Assembly (NCBI GenBank): GCA_963576735.1
Contig: OY755182.1
Span: forward strand, 5,704,001-5,768,000
DNA from: Bedellia somnulentella
Taxonomy: Eukaryota > Arthropoda > Insecta > Lepidoptera > Bedelliidae
DNA length: 64,000 nt
Reading direction: 5' to 3'
Each line of letters opens with the position of its first letter. The first letter of the stretch is position 1. Shown here in pieces: positions 33,973-45,500 of this stretch. The notes beneath the pieces were generated by a model. That model was given only the letters and a program-made list of their open reading frames with translations. It did not search any database and had not been told where the DNA came from. A program made the translations under genes and the position numbers.

Positions 33973-34054
33973 ACCGTCAGAATATAAATAACCTTGATAG
34001 TTTAGTGGGAAACAGCTTGGCTTTGAGTACTAGAAGGGTGGCTTAGCAATCTTA

Positions 34055-34475
34055 GCATGGACTGCATGCTTGCTATGATAATAACACTGCCTACCTGTTA
34101 TGTCAAATGATAACGTGTAGATCAACCTGATTAGAAAATTAATAAACTTATGAAGTTTAGAAGCTTAGATACGAGTTACGTTGCTGTGGTGATTCTTGAA
34201 TAATTAGCTTAGGCGGAAGATTTAATGGATAACATGCCTATATGCACTCACGGCTGTAAATTCTATAAAGAGGCAGCCAGAGCTTCACAATTTGGATATA
34301 ATCATTTTTGGTCAGGAGTCTTTTGCTATATCGACTAACCATCACTTCGAAAGCCTGGAAGACGTCTCTTATGACGTCTGCAGGAAGAAATGAGTCAATG
34401 CTATTCTGAGCCGGCTGTAACACAAATGAAAGTTTAGTGGGATAGAACTCGGCTTTAAATTCTGGAAGGGTGTGT
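34055..34475. repeat. Unit 2 of the tandem duplication (empty site)
   Basis: It carries the same block order as unit 1, but GGTGATTCTTGAATAATTAG runs straight into CTTAGGCGGAAGATTTAATG, so it keeps the sequence as it was before the SINE-C landed. Confidence 0.8.
34237..34415 (-). mobile_element. Worn SINE-A within duplication unit 2
   Basis: ACTCACGGCTGTAAATTCTA, AGGCAGCCAGAGCTTC and GGAAGAAATGAGTCAATGC...GAGCCGGC are recognisable. Confidence 0.6.
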
Positions 34476-35090
34476 GTTAAATCCTGAACTGTTAATCACT
34501 TTTTCCATACTGGGCTTGACGAAGATATATTTTAAAATTCCTATATGATAAAATCAACATATAAATGGTAAAACATTCCGAATATTTTTAAACATCCATA
34601 TTCGTTGTTTAGACGAATCTAAAAGTGTTGCAAATACACAAACATAATTACAAATGAAACAAAGTGAGCGTGTAAAGTGCAAGTAAGTCACAGGCAGCGC
34701 CGGAAACGATTTCATAAACAATGCCATTAGCGCGCCATTACGCGGCACATTTTAAATTTGGAACGTTGCTTTCCGCCATTCGTCATGTCTTTTCAACTAC
34801 ACGACACTCTGTACTTGCCACCCTCGACGAACTAAATGCAGGACTGCTGTAATGTGACTATGATGGAGGAAATATGTGAAGACAATGTTGCTGTTGCATA
34901 GAATATAGAATGTATTTACTAGGTAGCAGGTGATAGTAAATTTTATGCTGTTATTTAACAAATTGATGTAATAGCAAAATGTTAATGGGAAGGGTTTTAT
35001 GATAAATGTTTTTATAAATTGATTTGAACTGGACGAATGTGATATGAAAATTATTGCTAATGTGTATGAGTATTATAATTGAGTATTAAA
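34476..35090. other. AT-rich stretch, nothing recognised
   Basis: No gene or repeat identified. Confidence 0.4.
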
Positions 35091-35261
35091 AGTGTATTCG
35101 TACAAAAACGGCGATAGGCCTGCCCCCTATCACGTGAGTACACTGTCCATGCAAAACGTGGGTACTCTGAACACCAGATGACAAAGTCACGTGATGTTCA
35201 GAAGTATTAGTACCTCTGCCAACCCCTTCGGGGATATGCGGTGTGAACGTTTATTATTATT
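35091..35261 (+). mobile_element. SINE-C, 5'-truncated
   Basis: It starts at AGTGTATTCGTACAAAAACG and keeps the body hairpin, CCAACCCCTTCGGGGATATG and a TTATTATTATT tail. Confidence 0.9.
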
Positions 35262-35869
35262 TATATTATAATGGAAAACGAAAAATGAATATACATTTAT
35301 AAAACTATAAAAACTATAAAAAATCATTTAGTTCAAAATTATAGACCTAAAGAATTAAGACATTTATATCTGTGAAAACACTACTATCTTGAACGTCTCG
35401 TCCCGACACTACAGCATGGTAACCCCACACTTCTTGACAAATGACGTCATCTGTCGCGCGCAAAACAACTCGCGGCGACGCCAAATGACTCGCGAATAAT
35501 TTAAAATTCAAACTTCGCTCCGCTAACGAGGGAGGTGGATTGCAGTCGAAATGTGAGCGTTCATAATTTATGAACCGATTGTCGCCTGAACACCGATATT
35601 TGATTGGGCGTTCATTATTCTGTGTTATTATTGTGAGAGTCTATGCCCGAAGGTTTCACCTGCATCGTATTTGTATGATGAGCTAAGGCAAGTGAGATTT
35701 CTTGCCAATAAAGTATTTTTTTAACAATTTTGGTTTTTCAATCAAAAATATTTTTATAAATTCCTTTTTAGTATTATTTTTGTTTTAGATATTAATTAAT
35801 TAAAAAAATATTAAAAACCTTAATTGAAATAATTACCTTTATTAGCGAATAGTGATAAATTATTTTTTA
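35262..35869. other. No gene recognised; GC-rich patch with CRE
   Basis: 35400-35540 is GC-richer and holds ATGACGTCAT (35441-35450), a perfect CRE palindrome, then TGTCGCGCGCAAAAC and CTCGCGGCGACGCC. It may be a regulatory region; no exon is seen. Confidence 0.35.
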
Positions 35870-36207
35870 AACAACCGTGATAGCCCAGTGGGTAGAACAC
35901 TCGGTTATCGTGCAAACTACTAGTGTTCAAATCCTGGGTCATATGTGTGGTTAATTTATCATGGTTGTTAACGGTGAGGGAAAACATCGTGAAAGAAAAA
36001 CCCACATGGCTGAGTTGTACTTAGTCAGTGTATTCGTACAAAACGGCGATAGGCCTGCCCCCTATCACGTGAGTACACTGTCCATGCAAAACGTAGGTAC
36101 TCTGAACACCAGGTGACAAAGTCACGTGATGTTCAGAAGTATTAGTACCTTTGCCAACCCCTTCGGGGATATTCGGCGTGAACGTTTATGTTATGTTATG
36201 TTATATT
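35870..36207 (+). mobile_element. SINE-C, nearly full length
   Basis: The head CGTGATAGCCCAGTGGGTAG and GTTCAAATCCTGGGTC are present. A stretch of about 33 bases between head and body found in the 47046 copy is missing. The body hairpin arms are CTGAACACCAGGTGAC (36102-36117) and GTCACGTGATGTTCAG (36121-36136). The tail is TTATGTTATGTTATG. Confidence 0.92.
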
Positions 36208-36449
36208 TTAAAACAATTTTTGTATCCCACATCTAGTGGGCAGACAGTCATATAAAATATCGCATTTTTTCTACAATGATAAACATACGTTGCCCCTTGA
36301 CCCATCTTTTTATTTAAAAGGTTGTAATTATCTGTCCAGGTAAGCTCAATATTGCTGAGGTGATGATCGGCTTTCTCATATATTAACTGGCAGAAGTGGC
36401 AAAAATATGCAACCAAATCATTGTTAATTCTTAGACATGTTTGTTTTAT
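36208..36449. other. Stretch between two SINE-C copies, nothing recognised
   Basis: No gene identified. Confidence 0.35.
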
Positions 36450-36618
36450 CATCCCTATCACGTGAGTTCACTGTCAAAGCAAAACGTGGGTGAGTACCAC
36501 ACCAACTAGACTGTAGTACTGAACACCAGTAGACGTTGTCACGTGATATTAAAAAGTATAAGTAAGTACCTTTAACAACCCATTCGGGGATATACGGCGT
36601 GAACGCTTGCTTATGGGC
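36450..36618 (+). mobile_element. SINE-C, 5'-truncated and worn
   Basis: CCCTATCACGTGAGTTCACT, a small insertion in the body, then CAACCCATTCGGGGATATAC and GGCGTGAACG. Confidence 0.8.
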
Positions 36619-36652
36619 TTGAGCTTGTTCTAACCGTAACTTATTCCAAAGT

Positions 36653-36898
36653 TGCTGTGTAGTGTCGGCTTCGAATAGCACTACCCCATTTCTTCCGGTG
36701 GGTTTGCGTAAAAGGCGACTAACGGTGTCGGGGCTTCTGAGGGATTTTCTGGCGATGCGGTTGGAGACCCATCACCAACAACCTTTATTCTACCATGTTT
36801 TCCCCACGCAACTTCCAAAAGTGGCTGAGGTATTTCTGATTCCCTAGCTCTGGCTACCCCTTCAAGTGATTTATAGCCGTGAGTAAATGTATGCATGT
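36653..36898 (+). mobile_element. SINE-A, near full length (A1-type)
   Basis: It runs from GTTGCTGTGTAGTGTCGGCT to GCCGTGAGTAAATGTATGCA. Confidence 0.9.
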
Positions 36899-37368
36899 TA
36901 TTCCAAAAGTTACAAACATTTTCTACTGTTCTACAATACAGACAGAAGGCCTCACCACACATCTACAAAAAAGGACATGTGTGAACTAACAATACAAATA
37001 CAAACCGTACTACAAAACAAAAAAACTCTAATTAGAAAAACAGTCAAAAACTACATAGAAGCGTCATAGAGTATTTGGTAGCGGGCTGTTAATACTTCTC
37101 ATTGCATTCTAATCAAGTTAGCAACAGGCATTGACTGAACGCATTATGCCAAAGTGCTAACTCGAGACGTCTGGCTTGGTCATTGTGGCACGCGTTTCAG
37201 AATTAGGACGCGCTGTTACAAATTTGATTAGTCCTTGCCTCTAATTGGACACCAGTTTGACCAATTAGCGTAGATAGTTACTTGACTATGCGAGGTCGAA
37301 ATATGAACTGTTTTTTTTGTTTGTATCGATTATGAAACAAAGGTAGAGGGTGTGTATATCATGGTGTT
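36899..37368. other. AT-rich stretch, nothing recognised
   Basis: No gene or repeat identified. Confidence 0.4.
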
Positions 37369-38195
37369 TTATATATGTCGTAGGATGATTTGATGTTTAG
37401 GTTTTTTGCAAAAAACCTAGGGATTTTGCAAAAATCCGGATAATTAGATAACGATTGTAATATTTTCTAATCTTACTAGGTTTTTTGCAAAAAAACTAGT
37501 TGGTTTAGTAAGATTGTACTTTTTTAACGCTGATTGGTTGATTTCTGATTGCTCGCCTACACTTATTCTGATTGGTTCGTCAATGTGGTATTGAGATATT
37601 ACAGCTAGAGTAATAAAGGGTAAGAAATGACAATACTTATTTGATACTTGAAATCAAATATATTTTTTTACTATTTTGTTGTAGTAAAATTTAAATCACG
37701 TTCGGACATATTATACACAGATCAACTTACCCCAAACCACAGCCCAAACTAAGTAACACTTGTATTATGGGCCACTTGGCCACGGACGTCTTCAATATAG
37801 GTAGGAACAATAAAGTAAGTTCGTTTTAAATTGTAGTATTGAGGTATTATATCTAGAGTTATAAAAGGGAATGACAATACTATTTTTATACTTTGGAACT
37901 TTTTGTAACTTAAATCAAATTAAATGTAGGTAGGAACAATGAAGTAAGTACGTCTTAATTAACAACCAATCAGAGATGACGTGTTTATGGGGCATTGCCA
38001 CCGACCAATCAGCGTTCAGTATTCATAAAAACTGACATTTCGTTTCGAAGTCATACTAAACCAACTAGTTTTTTTGCAAAAAACCTAGTAAGATTAGAAA
38101 ATATTATAACCGTTGTCTAATTATCCGGATTTTTGCAAAATCCCTAGGTTTTTTGCAAAAAACCTAAACATCAAATCATCCTACGACATATATAA
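37369..38195. mobile_element. 827-bp foldback/MITE-like element with 142-bp TIRs
   Basis: The left arm 37369-37510 and right arm 38054-38195 are inverted copies of each other over 142 bp with only a few differences. Each arm begins TATATATGTCGTAGGATGAT and contains the perfect palindrome AGGTTTTTTGCAAAAAACCT (37399-37418 in the left arm). The interior has a partial direct duplication (GTATTGAG.TATTA..TCTAGAGT near 37590 and 37836; GTAGGAACAA near 37801 and 37929) and inverted CCAAT-type words (GCTGATTGGTTG and ACCAATCAGCG). No transposase is encoded. A TA-rich target repeat is likely but merges with the TATATA ends. The superfamily is not identified. Confidence 0.88.
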
Positions 38196-38199
38196 CTAT

Positions 38200-39067
38200 A
38201 TGTCGAAGCGAAATCTACATTATGCTCAAAATACAGGTGCAACTAATTTCCCTGAAAAACTTTAACGAAAACGAATAGCTATATAATTCGTAGTCTAACC
38301 AGTAAATTCACCTTCAAGCGAAAGCTTAAAAACCTTTTGCTACTTCAACAAAATCCTTTGGCTAATCCCCCACCCATTCTTCCTTATTAAATAGAAGTAG
38401 ACAATCAATGGATCAAACAATTATATTAGTTTTCCCTTTGTAAATAAAGTATACGGATATATATGACTATTTGAAATATCTTTGCTATTATCGTTTATTA
38501 ATTTTTAGTTATGTGTCGTATGAAATTATCATTTCATTGTATTTTATTTATTTAATTTTTTCTATTTAACTTTTTGTCAATTTGTTTAAATATATCAATT
38601 TTGTATATTCATGTTTATGGTTCTGTTGATTTGTTTGATATTTTTATATATTTAAAATATATGCATGCATTATGTATATAATATTAATAGTTCGTGCATC
38701 ACCTCTACTTGGCGGTGACTGAAAATCAGTGTTGTGAGGTATTAACTCACAACGAAAATGCTGAGTCATCTGCCAATTCATTGCTACGCAGGTAATGGCT
38801 ATTCTTGTGACAGGTTCTTAATAATTTTATTAAGTCATCATATATTTTAGTTCGTTTTTATTTATGTTTGCTTTTTTCTTATTTTATAACTCATGTTTTA
38901 TTTTGAGATTATTATTTTTTTTATTATTTATTTTTGTTAACTTATATATATTTTTTTCTTTTGTTGTAAAACCAACCTTAATATTATTTTGTTGTTATGT
39001 TTCATGTATTGTTTACTCAAGCTTAGCAATGAATAAATGTTTTTCTTTCTTTCTTTCTTTTCTTTCT
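38200..39067 (+). mobile_element. Decayed LINE 3' end with (TTTC)n tail
   Basis: A frame ending at about 38390 encodes F-T-F-K-R-K-L-K-N-L-L-L, the F-K-x-K-L-K-x-L-L pattern at the C-terminus of CR1/Jockey-type reverse transcriptases. A long AT-rich 3' UTR follows and ends AATAAATGTTTTTC with TTTC repeats at about 39043-39062. It abuts the foldback element. The 5' frame is broken by stops. Confidence 0.5.
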
Positions 39068-39207
39068 ATCGTCCTACTGTCAAATAGAAGATGAATATAT
39101 AATAGTTTCATTAAATCATGATTACTCGCGCAATCACAATCCCTATAGATGACATTGGTTTTATACACACATGTGTTACAGTTGATTGTATTATAAGTAC
39201 ATACTGT

Positions 39208-39344
39208 AGTGTTGGGTTGTCTGGAAGAGATCGCTCTTAGTGATAAGACCGCCAGTTGTACTTTGGCTTTTGTACCATTTTTATTTTTTTTGTAATTGTT
39301 GTTTTTTTTGGGATGTACAATAAAGAGTTTTATTATTATTATAG
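39208..39344 (+). mobile_element. LINE 3' UTR fragment with (ATT)n tail
   Basis: TGTCTGGAAGAGATCGCTCT, TAGTGATAAGACCGCC and GGGATGTACAATAAAGAG before a TTATTATTATT tail are words I associate with the 3' end of a widespread insect LINE. No coding part remains. Confidence 0.55.
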
Positions 39345-39407
39345 ATCAGACGTTGTATATTCATAATCGTTTTTATTTAATACGCTTTTCAAATCAATTC
39401 AAAGTTG

Positions 39408-39690
39408 AGTGACGAAAGAGATGTAAAGGGCTATTTTATACTGTCAGTAGAGGACCACCACGTAGAATCTATAAATTGTTTTAAAAATAACTTGCCGTAC
39501 AGAGAGATAAAGAAAATTCAGATTTAAAAAGGTTGATGAATATAGAAATAAGAAGAGATGTAAGCCACAATCGAATGTTGTTGTTGTCGTCTTATTAACT
39601 TAATGAAAAAAATATAAAAAAGTGGCGATCGATAGTCTCTGCCTACCCCAATGGGAACAATGGGCGTGAGTATAAGTAAGTAAGAAAAAA
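39408..39690 (+). mobile_element. LINE-B 3' part, decayed
   Basis: CAGTAGAGGACCACCACGTA matches the G-R-P-P-R segment. The centre is scrambled. AAGTGGCGATCGATAGTCTC and CCCCAATGGGAACAATGGGC with an AGTATAAGTAAGTAAG tail close the element. Confidence 0.65.
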
Positions 39691-39794
39691 ATATATAGTG
39701 TTGAATAAAATTAGTGAAAAACATTACATTCGTAAGTCCAATGATATAAATATAAATAGCAATAAACCCTAGGAAATATATATGTGAGTTTCTG

Positions 39795-39955
39795 TCATCG
39801 GCAATAGGCCAGCCCCCTATCACGTGGGTACACTGTCCAAGCAAACCGTGGATACTCTGATTACCAGGTGGTAATGTCACGTGATGTTCAGAAGTATTAG
39901 TACCTCTGCCAACCCCTTCGGGGACATTCGTCGTAACGTTTGAGTTGAGTCTTTG
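39795..39955 (+). mobile_element. SINE-C, 5'-truncated
   Basis: It starts in GGCAATAGGCCAGCCCCC and ends CCAACCCCTTCGGGGACATT. The tail is a GAGTTGAG type, as in the copy at 49450. Confidence 0.85.
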
Positions 39956-40165
39956 AGTGTCTTTTAAACATCTACCAAACACGCCAAATATCTATCTGAA
40001 TGCCGGAACAAGATGAATAATGACTTTTGTGCGTGCAGCCTCTTGTATGTAGTTGCATGAAAACTAACAATTTACTCAATGTCACGGTTAGAAATCAAAA
40101 AACTGTCATGAGTTAGTGTGAACATAATTGCTAGAATAACAGAAATTTGAATCTTTTAACTTCAA

Positions 40166-40386
40166 GACTCAAACGTTCACGCCTTACGTTCACAATATAC
40201 ATCCCCGAAGGAATTGGCAGAGTTACTAACGAAATACGAATGATTTTTCTCAAACAGGTTGCTCATTTGATAGAGTGTAGGCCTATCGTTGTTTTGTTAG
40301 AATGTACTGTCACGTGACCAAGTATAACTACGCCATGTGCGGTTTCGCACGATCTTTTCCCTCACCGGTAACAACCATGATAAATG
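40166..40386 (-). mobile_element. SINE-C, internally rearranged
   Basis: CGTTCACGCC occurs twice-like at the 3' end, the body hairpin segment is missing, and the TTTTCCCTCACCGGTAACAA block near the head is kept. Confidence 0.75.
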
Positions 40387-40425
40387 TAAAAACCAATAAA
40401 AAATAAGATTACTGTTCTTTCAATG

Positions 40426-40506
40426 CACATACATACATACATACATATACTCACGGCTATAACTCCCTAGAAGGGGTAGCCAGAGCTAAGGAATTAGAAA
40501 TTCCTC
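40426..40506 (-). mobile_element. SINE-A, strongly 5'-truncated
   Basis: An approximately 80-bp young copy: four CATA units, CACGGCTATAACTCCCTAGA and AATTAGAAATTCCTC, then unrelated DNA. Confidence 0.88.
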
Positions 40507-41007
40507 TGTGAAATGTGAGTTACACAACAAGTTTCAATGCTCAACAAGTCTTTATTAACACCTGAATATAATAATAAAATATAAACATCTATTTACATAT
40601 GTAAAAACTCAAAAATCCTTTACATTTATTTCACCTCTACACATTTGTCTTGAAAACAAATCAAACCTTGATCTCCAGGAAATAAATGAGCAATTCTGAT
40701 TTGTCAATAAACAAAAATAAATACCAATTAATCATTCGTATGGCCTTGACTATTAAATTATTTACTAGCTTTTTATATAACAACTCTCAAAACCACTAAT
40801 AATAGGATGACAGATAATTACGGGTCGATTCTGTGAATAATGTATTTAAAAAGTCGTGTGCCGAAGCCCCGTTGATAATAAAATGAGCAAGACATTTGGA
40901 CATTTAGTATTTTCATAGATTTTAAAATAACTCCAATAATTTTTAGTATGGGATAGTCTAAACTGTAAAAGTAACTACAAAATAATTTTAGGCTTTCAAT
41001 GGTAATC
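40507..41007. other. AT-rich stretch, nothing recognised
   Basis: No gene or family recognised. Confidence 0.4.
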
Positions 41008-41217
41008 TACACTAATATTATCAATAAGAAAACTTTGTTTGATTATAATGAATAGGCTCAAAAACAATTAAACCGATTTTAAAAATTCTTTCATCAACGG
41101 AAAGTAATGACTTTCAGAAGTCACATAGGCTGTAGCATTATGCTAAATATCGTAGGGTTACTCCCTACAATGAAAAATACTTAACACCATCCGAGTGAAG
41201 CCGGGGCGGACCATTTG
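41008..41217 (+). repeat. Helitron-like lepidopteran interspersed repeat, worn
   Basis: ATCTACACTAATATTATCAA, TGAATAGGCTCAAAAACAAT, CCGATTTTAAAAATTCTTTC, CACATAGGCTGTAGC and GTGAAGCCGGGGCGGACC come in the order of a very common dispersed repeat of moths and butterflies, which I recall as a non-autonomous Helitron. The terminal CTAG is not preserved. Confidence 0.5.
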
Positions 41218-41956
41218 TAGTCAATAAAGTTGTAAACTGCGATTTTTAATATCTGAACATGTTCGAAAAATCGTTGAATCTGAATTTCTATGTGACTGAT
41301 TATAGACTACTATACATATTTTACCCTAAAACACTGAATTACGTTTTTTGACATACAAAACACGATCTAATTCATACCTCGGCACATAAACAGAATAAGT
41401 AGTGACAGGAAAATGATAAATGACTTCTCTAAATCCGCGGCGAGTCAAACCTTTATTATAATTTAGACATGACGTTCAAAGTCCGAAGGTTTCTGAGCCA
41501 CGAATTTCGGACCAATTATCGGGTATTGCTATTATTAAGTTGTCACTCTGATATACGGTATGCACAATGACTTTTCTGTTTGTTTCTTAAACTTGTACTT
41601 GTATGTGTAGCACACTGTATGCTACATACAGTTACTGGGGTAGAAAATTGTTTTGCTGTTGGTATTAATGCTGACAAATGCTAGAAACGACGAAGGGTCT
41701 ATAATTATTCCTGAATATATAAGTTCTAAATCAAGAACACTGTAAAAGAGATCTGCTATTTTTACTACTATGATAGATAGATACTATGTATTTTAAAAAA
41801 TAAATTGAAGAGATATTTAAGCGCGGCAATAGCCATGGATAGCACAATAATAATTATGTATCGAAGAGGTTAAAAACATCTCCTCTATAATATACAGTTT
41901 TCTTTTCCGGAGAGTGATGGATGTGTGTGAGTGAGAAAATATAAATGGTTTTCAAA
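41218..41956. other. AT-rich stretch, nothing recognised
   Basis: No gene or repeat identified. Confidence 0.4.
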
Positions 41957-42270
41957 CTCAAACGTTCGCCTGTATATTCCCGAAGGTGTTGGCATTGTCA
42001 CCTGGTGTTCAGAGTACCCACGTTTTGCTGGGACGGTGTACTAACGTGATAGGGGGCAGGCGTTTAGGTTTTTAAAATATATAGCAAATCTTAAATTTCT
42101 TTGAAAAATTATATATTTGGGTTTACACGATATTTGCCGTCACCGTTAACAGCAATGAAAAATTAGCCACACGTATGACTTTAGAAAAGACAAATTGGTA
42201 GAGGCCCGTCCCGGTATTTAAGCCCTCGTCATCTTCACGATAAGCGGTGTTTACCCACTGAGCTATACAT
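41957..42270 (-). mobile_element. SINE-C, near full length with internal change
   Basis: The 3' module, half of the body, a divergent AT-rich stretch at about 42070-42120, then the head ending GCTATACATTATATAG. The B-box region is GGTATTTAAGCCC antisense, worn. Confidence 0.8.
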
Positions 42271-42298
42271 TATATAGACATAATATAATAATAGACAT

Positions 42299-42488
42299 AT
42301 CTCGTAGTGTCGGCTTAGAATAGCACTACCCCATTTCTTCCGATGGGTGTACGTAAGAGGCGACTAACGGACTTAGGGCTTTTTAGGGGATTTTTGGGCG
42401 TTGCGGTTGGAGACCCATCACCAAAAACCTTTATTCTACCATCTTTTCCCCATGCAACTTCCAAAAGTGGCTGAGGAATTTCTAATTT
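42299..42488 (+). mobile_element. SINE-A truncated at its 3' end
   Basis: It runs from CGTAGTGTCGGCTTAG to GTGGCTGAGGAATTTCTAAT and stops before the hairpin module and tail. Target-primed insertion cannot produce this directly, so a later deletion or recombination is implied. Confidence 0.88.
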
Positions 42489-42512
42489 ATGTACATAAAA
42501 CACAACATTAAT

Positions 42513-42585
42513 CATCCATGCAAAAAGTTGGTACTCTGAACGTCAAATGTCAAATTTCGCGTACTCGTAACGTTAAAAAGAAATA
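42513..42585 (+). repeat. SINE-C body scrap
   Basis: CATCCATGCAAAAAGTTGGT and ACTCTGAACG resemble the body, joined close to the broken end of the SINE-A. Confidence 0.5.
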
Positions 42586-45500
42586 GATAACTCAGACATT
42601 CTTTCTTGGACATATTTCGTAAACTATGACTTCTTGATACTTCTTCACGATTTTGAAGTAACAAGTATCTAATCTCACACATCACCCGATTCACAAGTTT
42701 ATAATCCAATCAAACACTTATGTTGACTGATATTTTTTGTCGCGATCCAAGACATCGCCCTTGGCATTTCAAAACTCCCTCAAGCCCAACACGACTCCAA
42801 ATTTTTACATCATTTGCTGACATCAATCAAGTGTTGACCACTTTTATTTGGCGGTCTATTCAGAAACATACCGACATAATTACATAGACGTATTATACTT
42901 TAAAGTTTTGTTTGACATAAAGAAAAATTACATACAAATGTATAGGAGTCAAGGTGCACTTAGTATAATAGTTATTAATTGAACTTCCTTGTTCAGAAGG
43001 AAATAGTGATTTGTTTCAAATTAACGATTGACTGGTGTTTTGTTTGAGATGGACTGCTGCTTTTTTAACTTTGGAATATGAAGGTCCTTTATTTTTGTTT
43101 AAACTGTTTTTAATACTCAAGGCTCAGAGCATAAACTTAAATAAACTCGTAATAAAATATATATTATTAGAATTATCTGAAAGCAATAAACCGTATGTGG
43201 AAGTTTTACAGAGTCTACACAAGTTTTTAGAACTATTCTTCCATCTTCAAAACAAAATGCTTTTATTTAAATTAAAATCTAAATTTGAGACCATACTACA
43301 GTTATTAATCATCCATCACTGAAGTTCAGATTATGGTAATATCATAGGAATTTTGTGTTAACCATAAAATATATATTTGGATGAACAAGAATACAAATTT
43401 ACAGATAGCCGTGACGTGATTTTTTGTCAAACAGAGACATTTTGTAGTAAATTTCAATCGCAAGATTATTTTATTTAATCAATGTTGCTGACCTTGTGAA
43501 ATATGTAGACTCATCAAAACCTAAATGTTAAAATTGTGAGCACATAAACTATCATCAACCAACAACTACTAAACATTCAAACATGATCCATAGACAAAAC
43601 ACTTCTAATTCGTTTTAAATATCGAACAATTAATCTTCAGTAACAACAATACGTTGACACGAACACATTAAACCCAACTACAGATAATACTTCCAAGTTC
43701 TTTTTTCAAAATGCTCGTTGAGAGTTCCCGCCCTCGGCCGTGATTGGCCGATAGCAGCCGCTACGTGTCGTTGATACTCTGACGCTGATAAAAGGACCGT
43801 TTTGAAATATGTACGCTCATTTCTCATTGTCCACCTTTGTTTTACAGTTCAAGAAACTTGCCTTGTCCATAAGTCACACGTAGATTTGAAGACGCCCTTG
43901 AACATTTTTCCATATAATTATTACGGCGATTGTGCTGTCAATCATTTTCGGATGATGTCACAGAGGAACAAATGAGTATTCATTAACGAATATTAATGAA
44001 TATGTTTTCGTATTTTGGTATAAATACGTATCATACAAGTCATTAGTCGAGACCCTACTGAAACATTCAAGCTATAAATATACGGAGAATTAGGGTTCCG
44101 CATTAAGACTTACAAGACCATTTTAACCTAAGAACAAAGTCCTTAGGGATAAAGTGGCAATCTATTTCCAGCTATCGCCATAACAGACCTTTAGTAAAAA
44201 AGTTCCTACGTTATGCTTTCAAAGTAACCCAGTATGAGAATGAAGTTCTGCATAAGTAAAGTATAATATGAACAAACATTTTATAGTTTCTATGTTTTAG
44301 GATGATTCCGGTAGTAGCTCCAAATTTAAACGCTGAATTTCGGAAAATTTTATAGAATATTTTTTTCATAAGCTCCATCCAAAAAAAACAGTTATTCAAA
44401 TCTTAATACTATTTTATTTTCCAGCATCGTATATATATTTTAAGCCTTCCCGAAATTTATATATATTGGTTTACTGTGATGACGAAAACGTTATTTTAAG
44501 CTCATATCCGCTCAAGAACGAAGTCAGAACCACTTTGCATTAACATCAAATATGATGGATATTGTATGGTGATTACAACTATTTGCGACTGATCTCCTTA
44601 TCGGCATGCTTCTTATGTGTAATGAATAATTATTGACTAAGTTTTGAGAACAATATTTATTTGAAATAAAGATTGAACGAAAGCATACCACATTGAGGTA
44701 AAAAAATAACTGTGTATTACATTCATGTTTAACTCCAATTTCGAAATAACAAAAATTAAGTGCCTTATTTGTAATACATCGTACGATCTATTATTTCAAA
44801 TTAAAAGGGACTTTTTCTCTCAAGCAAACGCTAATTTGATTTAAAATAAACGATTCAATGGAACTTGCTTTAGGCACAAAATGAAATTATTGGTCCAACT
44901 AGAATAACATTAAAATCTCGGAAACATCTTCAAACTCGTCCAAACCTTAATAACACATTGTATGTTATTCAGCAATGATTTATCACACGACCAGATTCTC
45001 AAAGCGATCTTACATTATTCGACACCTAAAAAATGTCGTCAATAAAAAACTGAACGATTTTCAAAAACAATTCGAACCGGTATCTGAACCATCCGTAATG
45101 ATTATAGTGGAGCGCTGTAAACGTCACTACGACCTTGGTCTCTCTAATCAGGGCTATGATTTATGAAGCCCAAAGTGGAAGGCGCAATTATTGCTGCCCG
45201 ATTAAGAGCACTGACGGCCATTACTGAGAAGGTGCTGTGGGGTGACCTCAATTTTGTAAATAGGAAGTATTCTGTACGAAAAACCTTAAGTCAATTTTAA
45301 ACTCTGGGTGATTATTCTATAGAACAATGATTAGTCACGATTTTATCATAGCTTTGTATTGCATAATGAATCAAATGCATTTTCATATTTGAGAAGCTGT
45401 TAGTATATATTTTTTCATACATGATGGTCACCCTATTAAAGATTGTGGTATGTTATTATGGTAGCAATTCACAACCGTGTGGCATATGGAACTACTACTT

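Larger units (their letters stand above)
33276..34046. repeat. Unit 1 of a ~420-bp tandem duplication (with SINE-C inserted)
   Basis: Its first 103 bp (33276-33378) match 34055-34157 with about one difference. GGTGATTCTTGA..TAATTA, a GCGGAAGATT.AATG..TAA block, a worn SINE-A and AGTTTAGTGGGA..AAGGGTGGCTTA follow in the same order in both units. The SINE-C at 33435-33778 is present only here. Confidence 0.8.

Noticed and set aside
36653..36962. 93-codon and similar frames antisense to SINE-A copies (also 42315-42515, 56015-56281)
   Set aside because: They share nearly the same peptide because they read the same repeat on its non-sense strand; there is no sign of selection for coding.
39524..39982. 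152-codon minus-strand frame as a gene
   Set aside because: It runs antisense through a SINE-C and a LINE-B fragment; the length is a by-product of repeat sequence.
40507..40620. LTR-like start TGTGAAATGTG with downstream AATAAAA
   Set aside because: No second LTR, primer-binding site or terminal repeat was found; it is simply the flank of a truncated SINE-A.
44019..44046. TATA promoter TATAAATA with a nearby TCATTAG start
   Set aside because: The spacing is short and no exon or frame follows; such words are frequent in AT-rich DNA.
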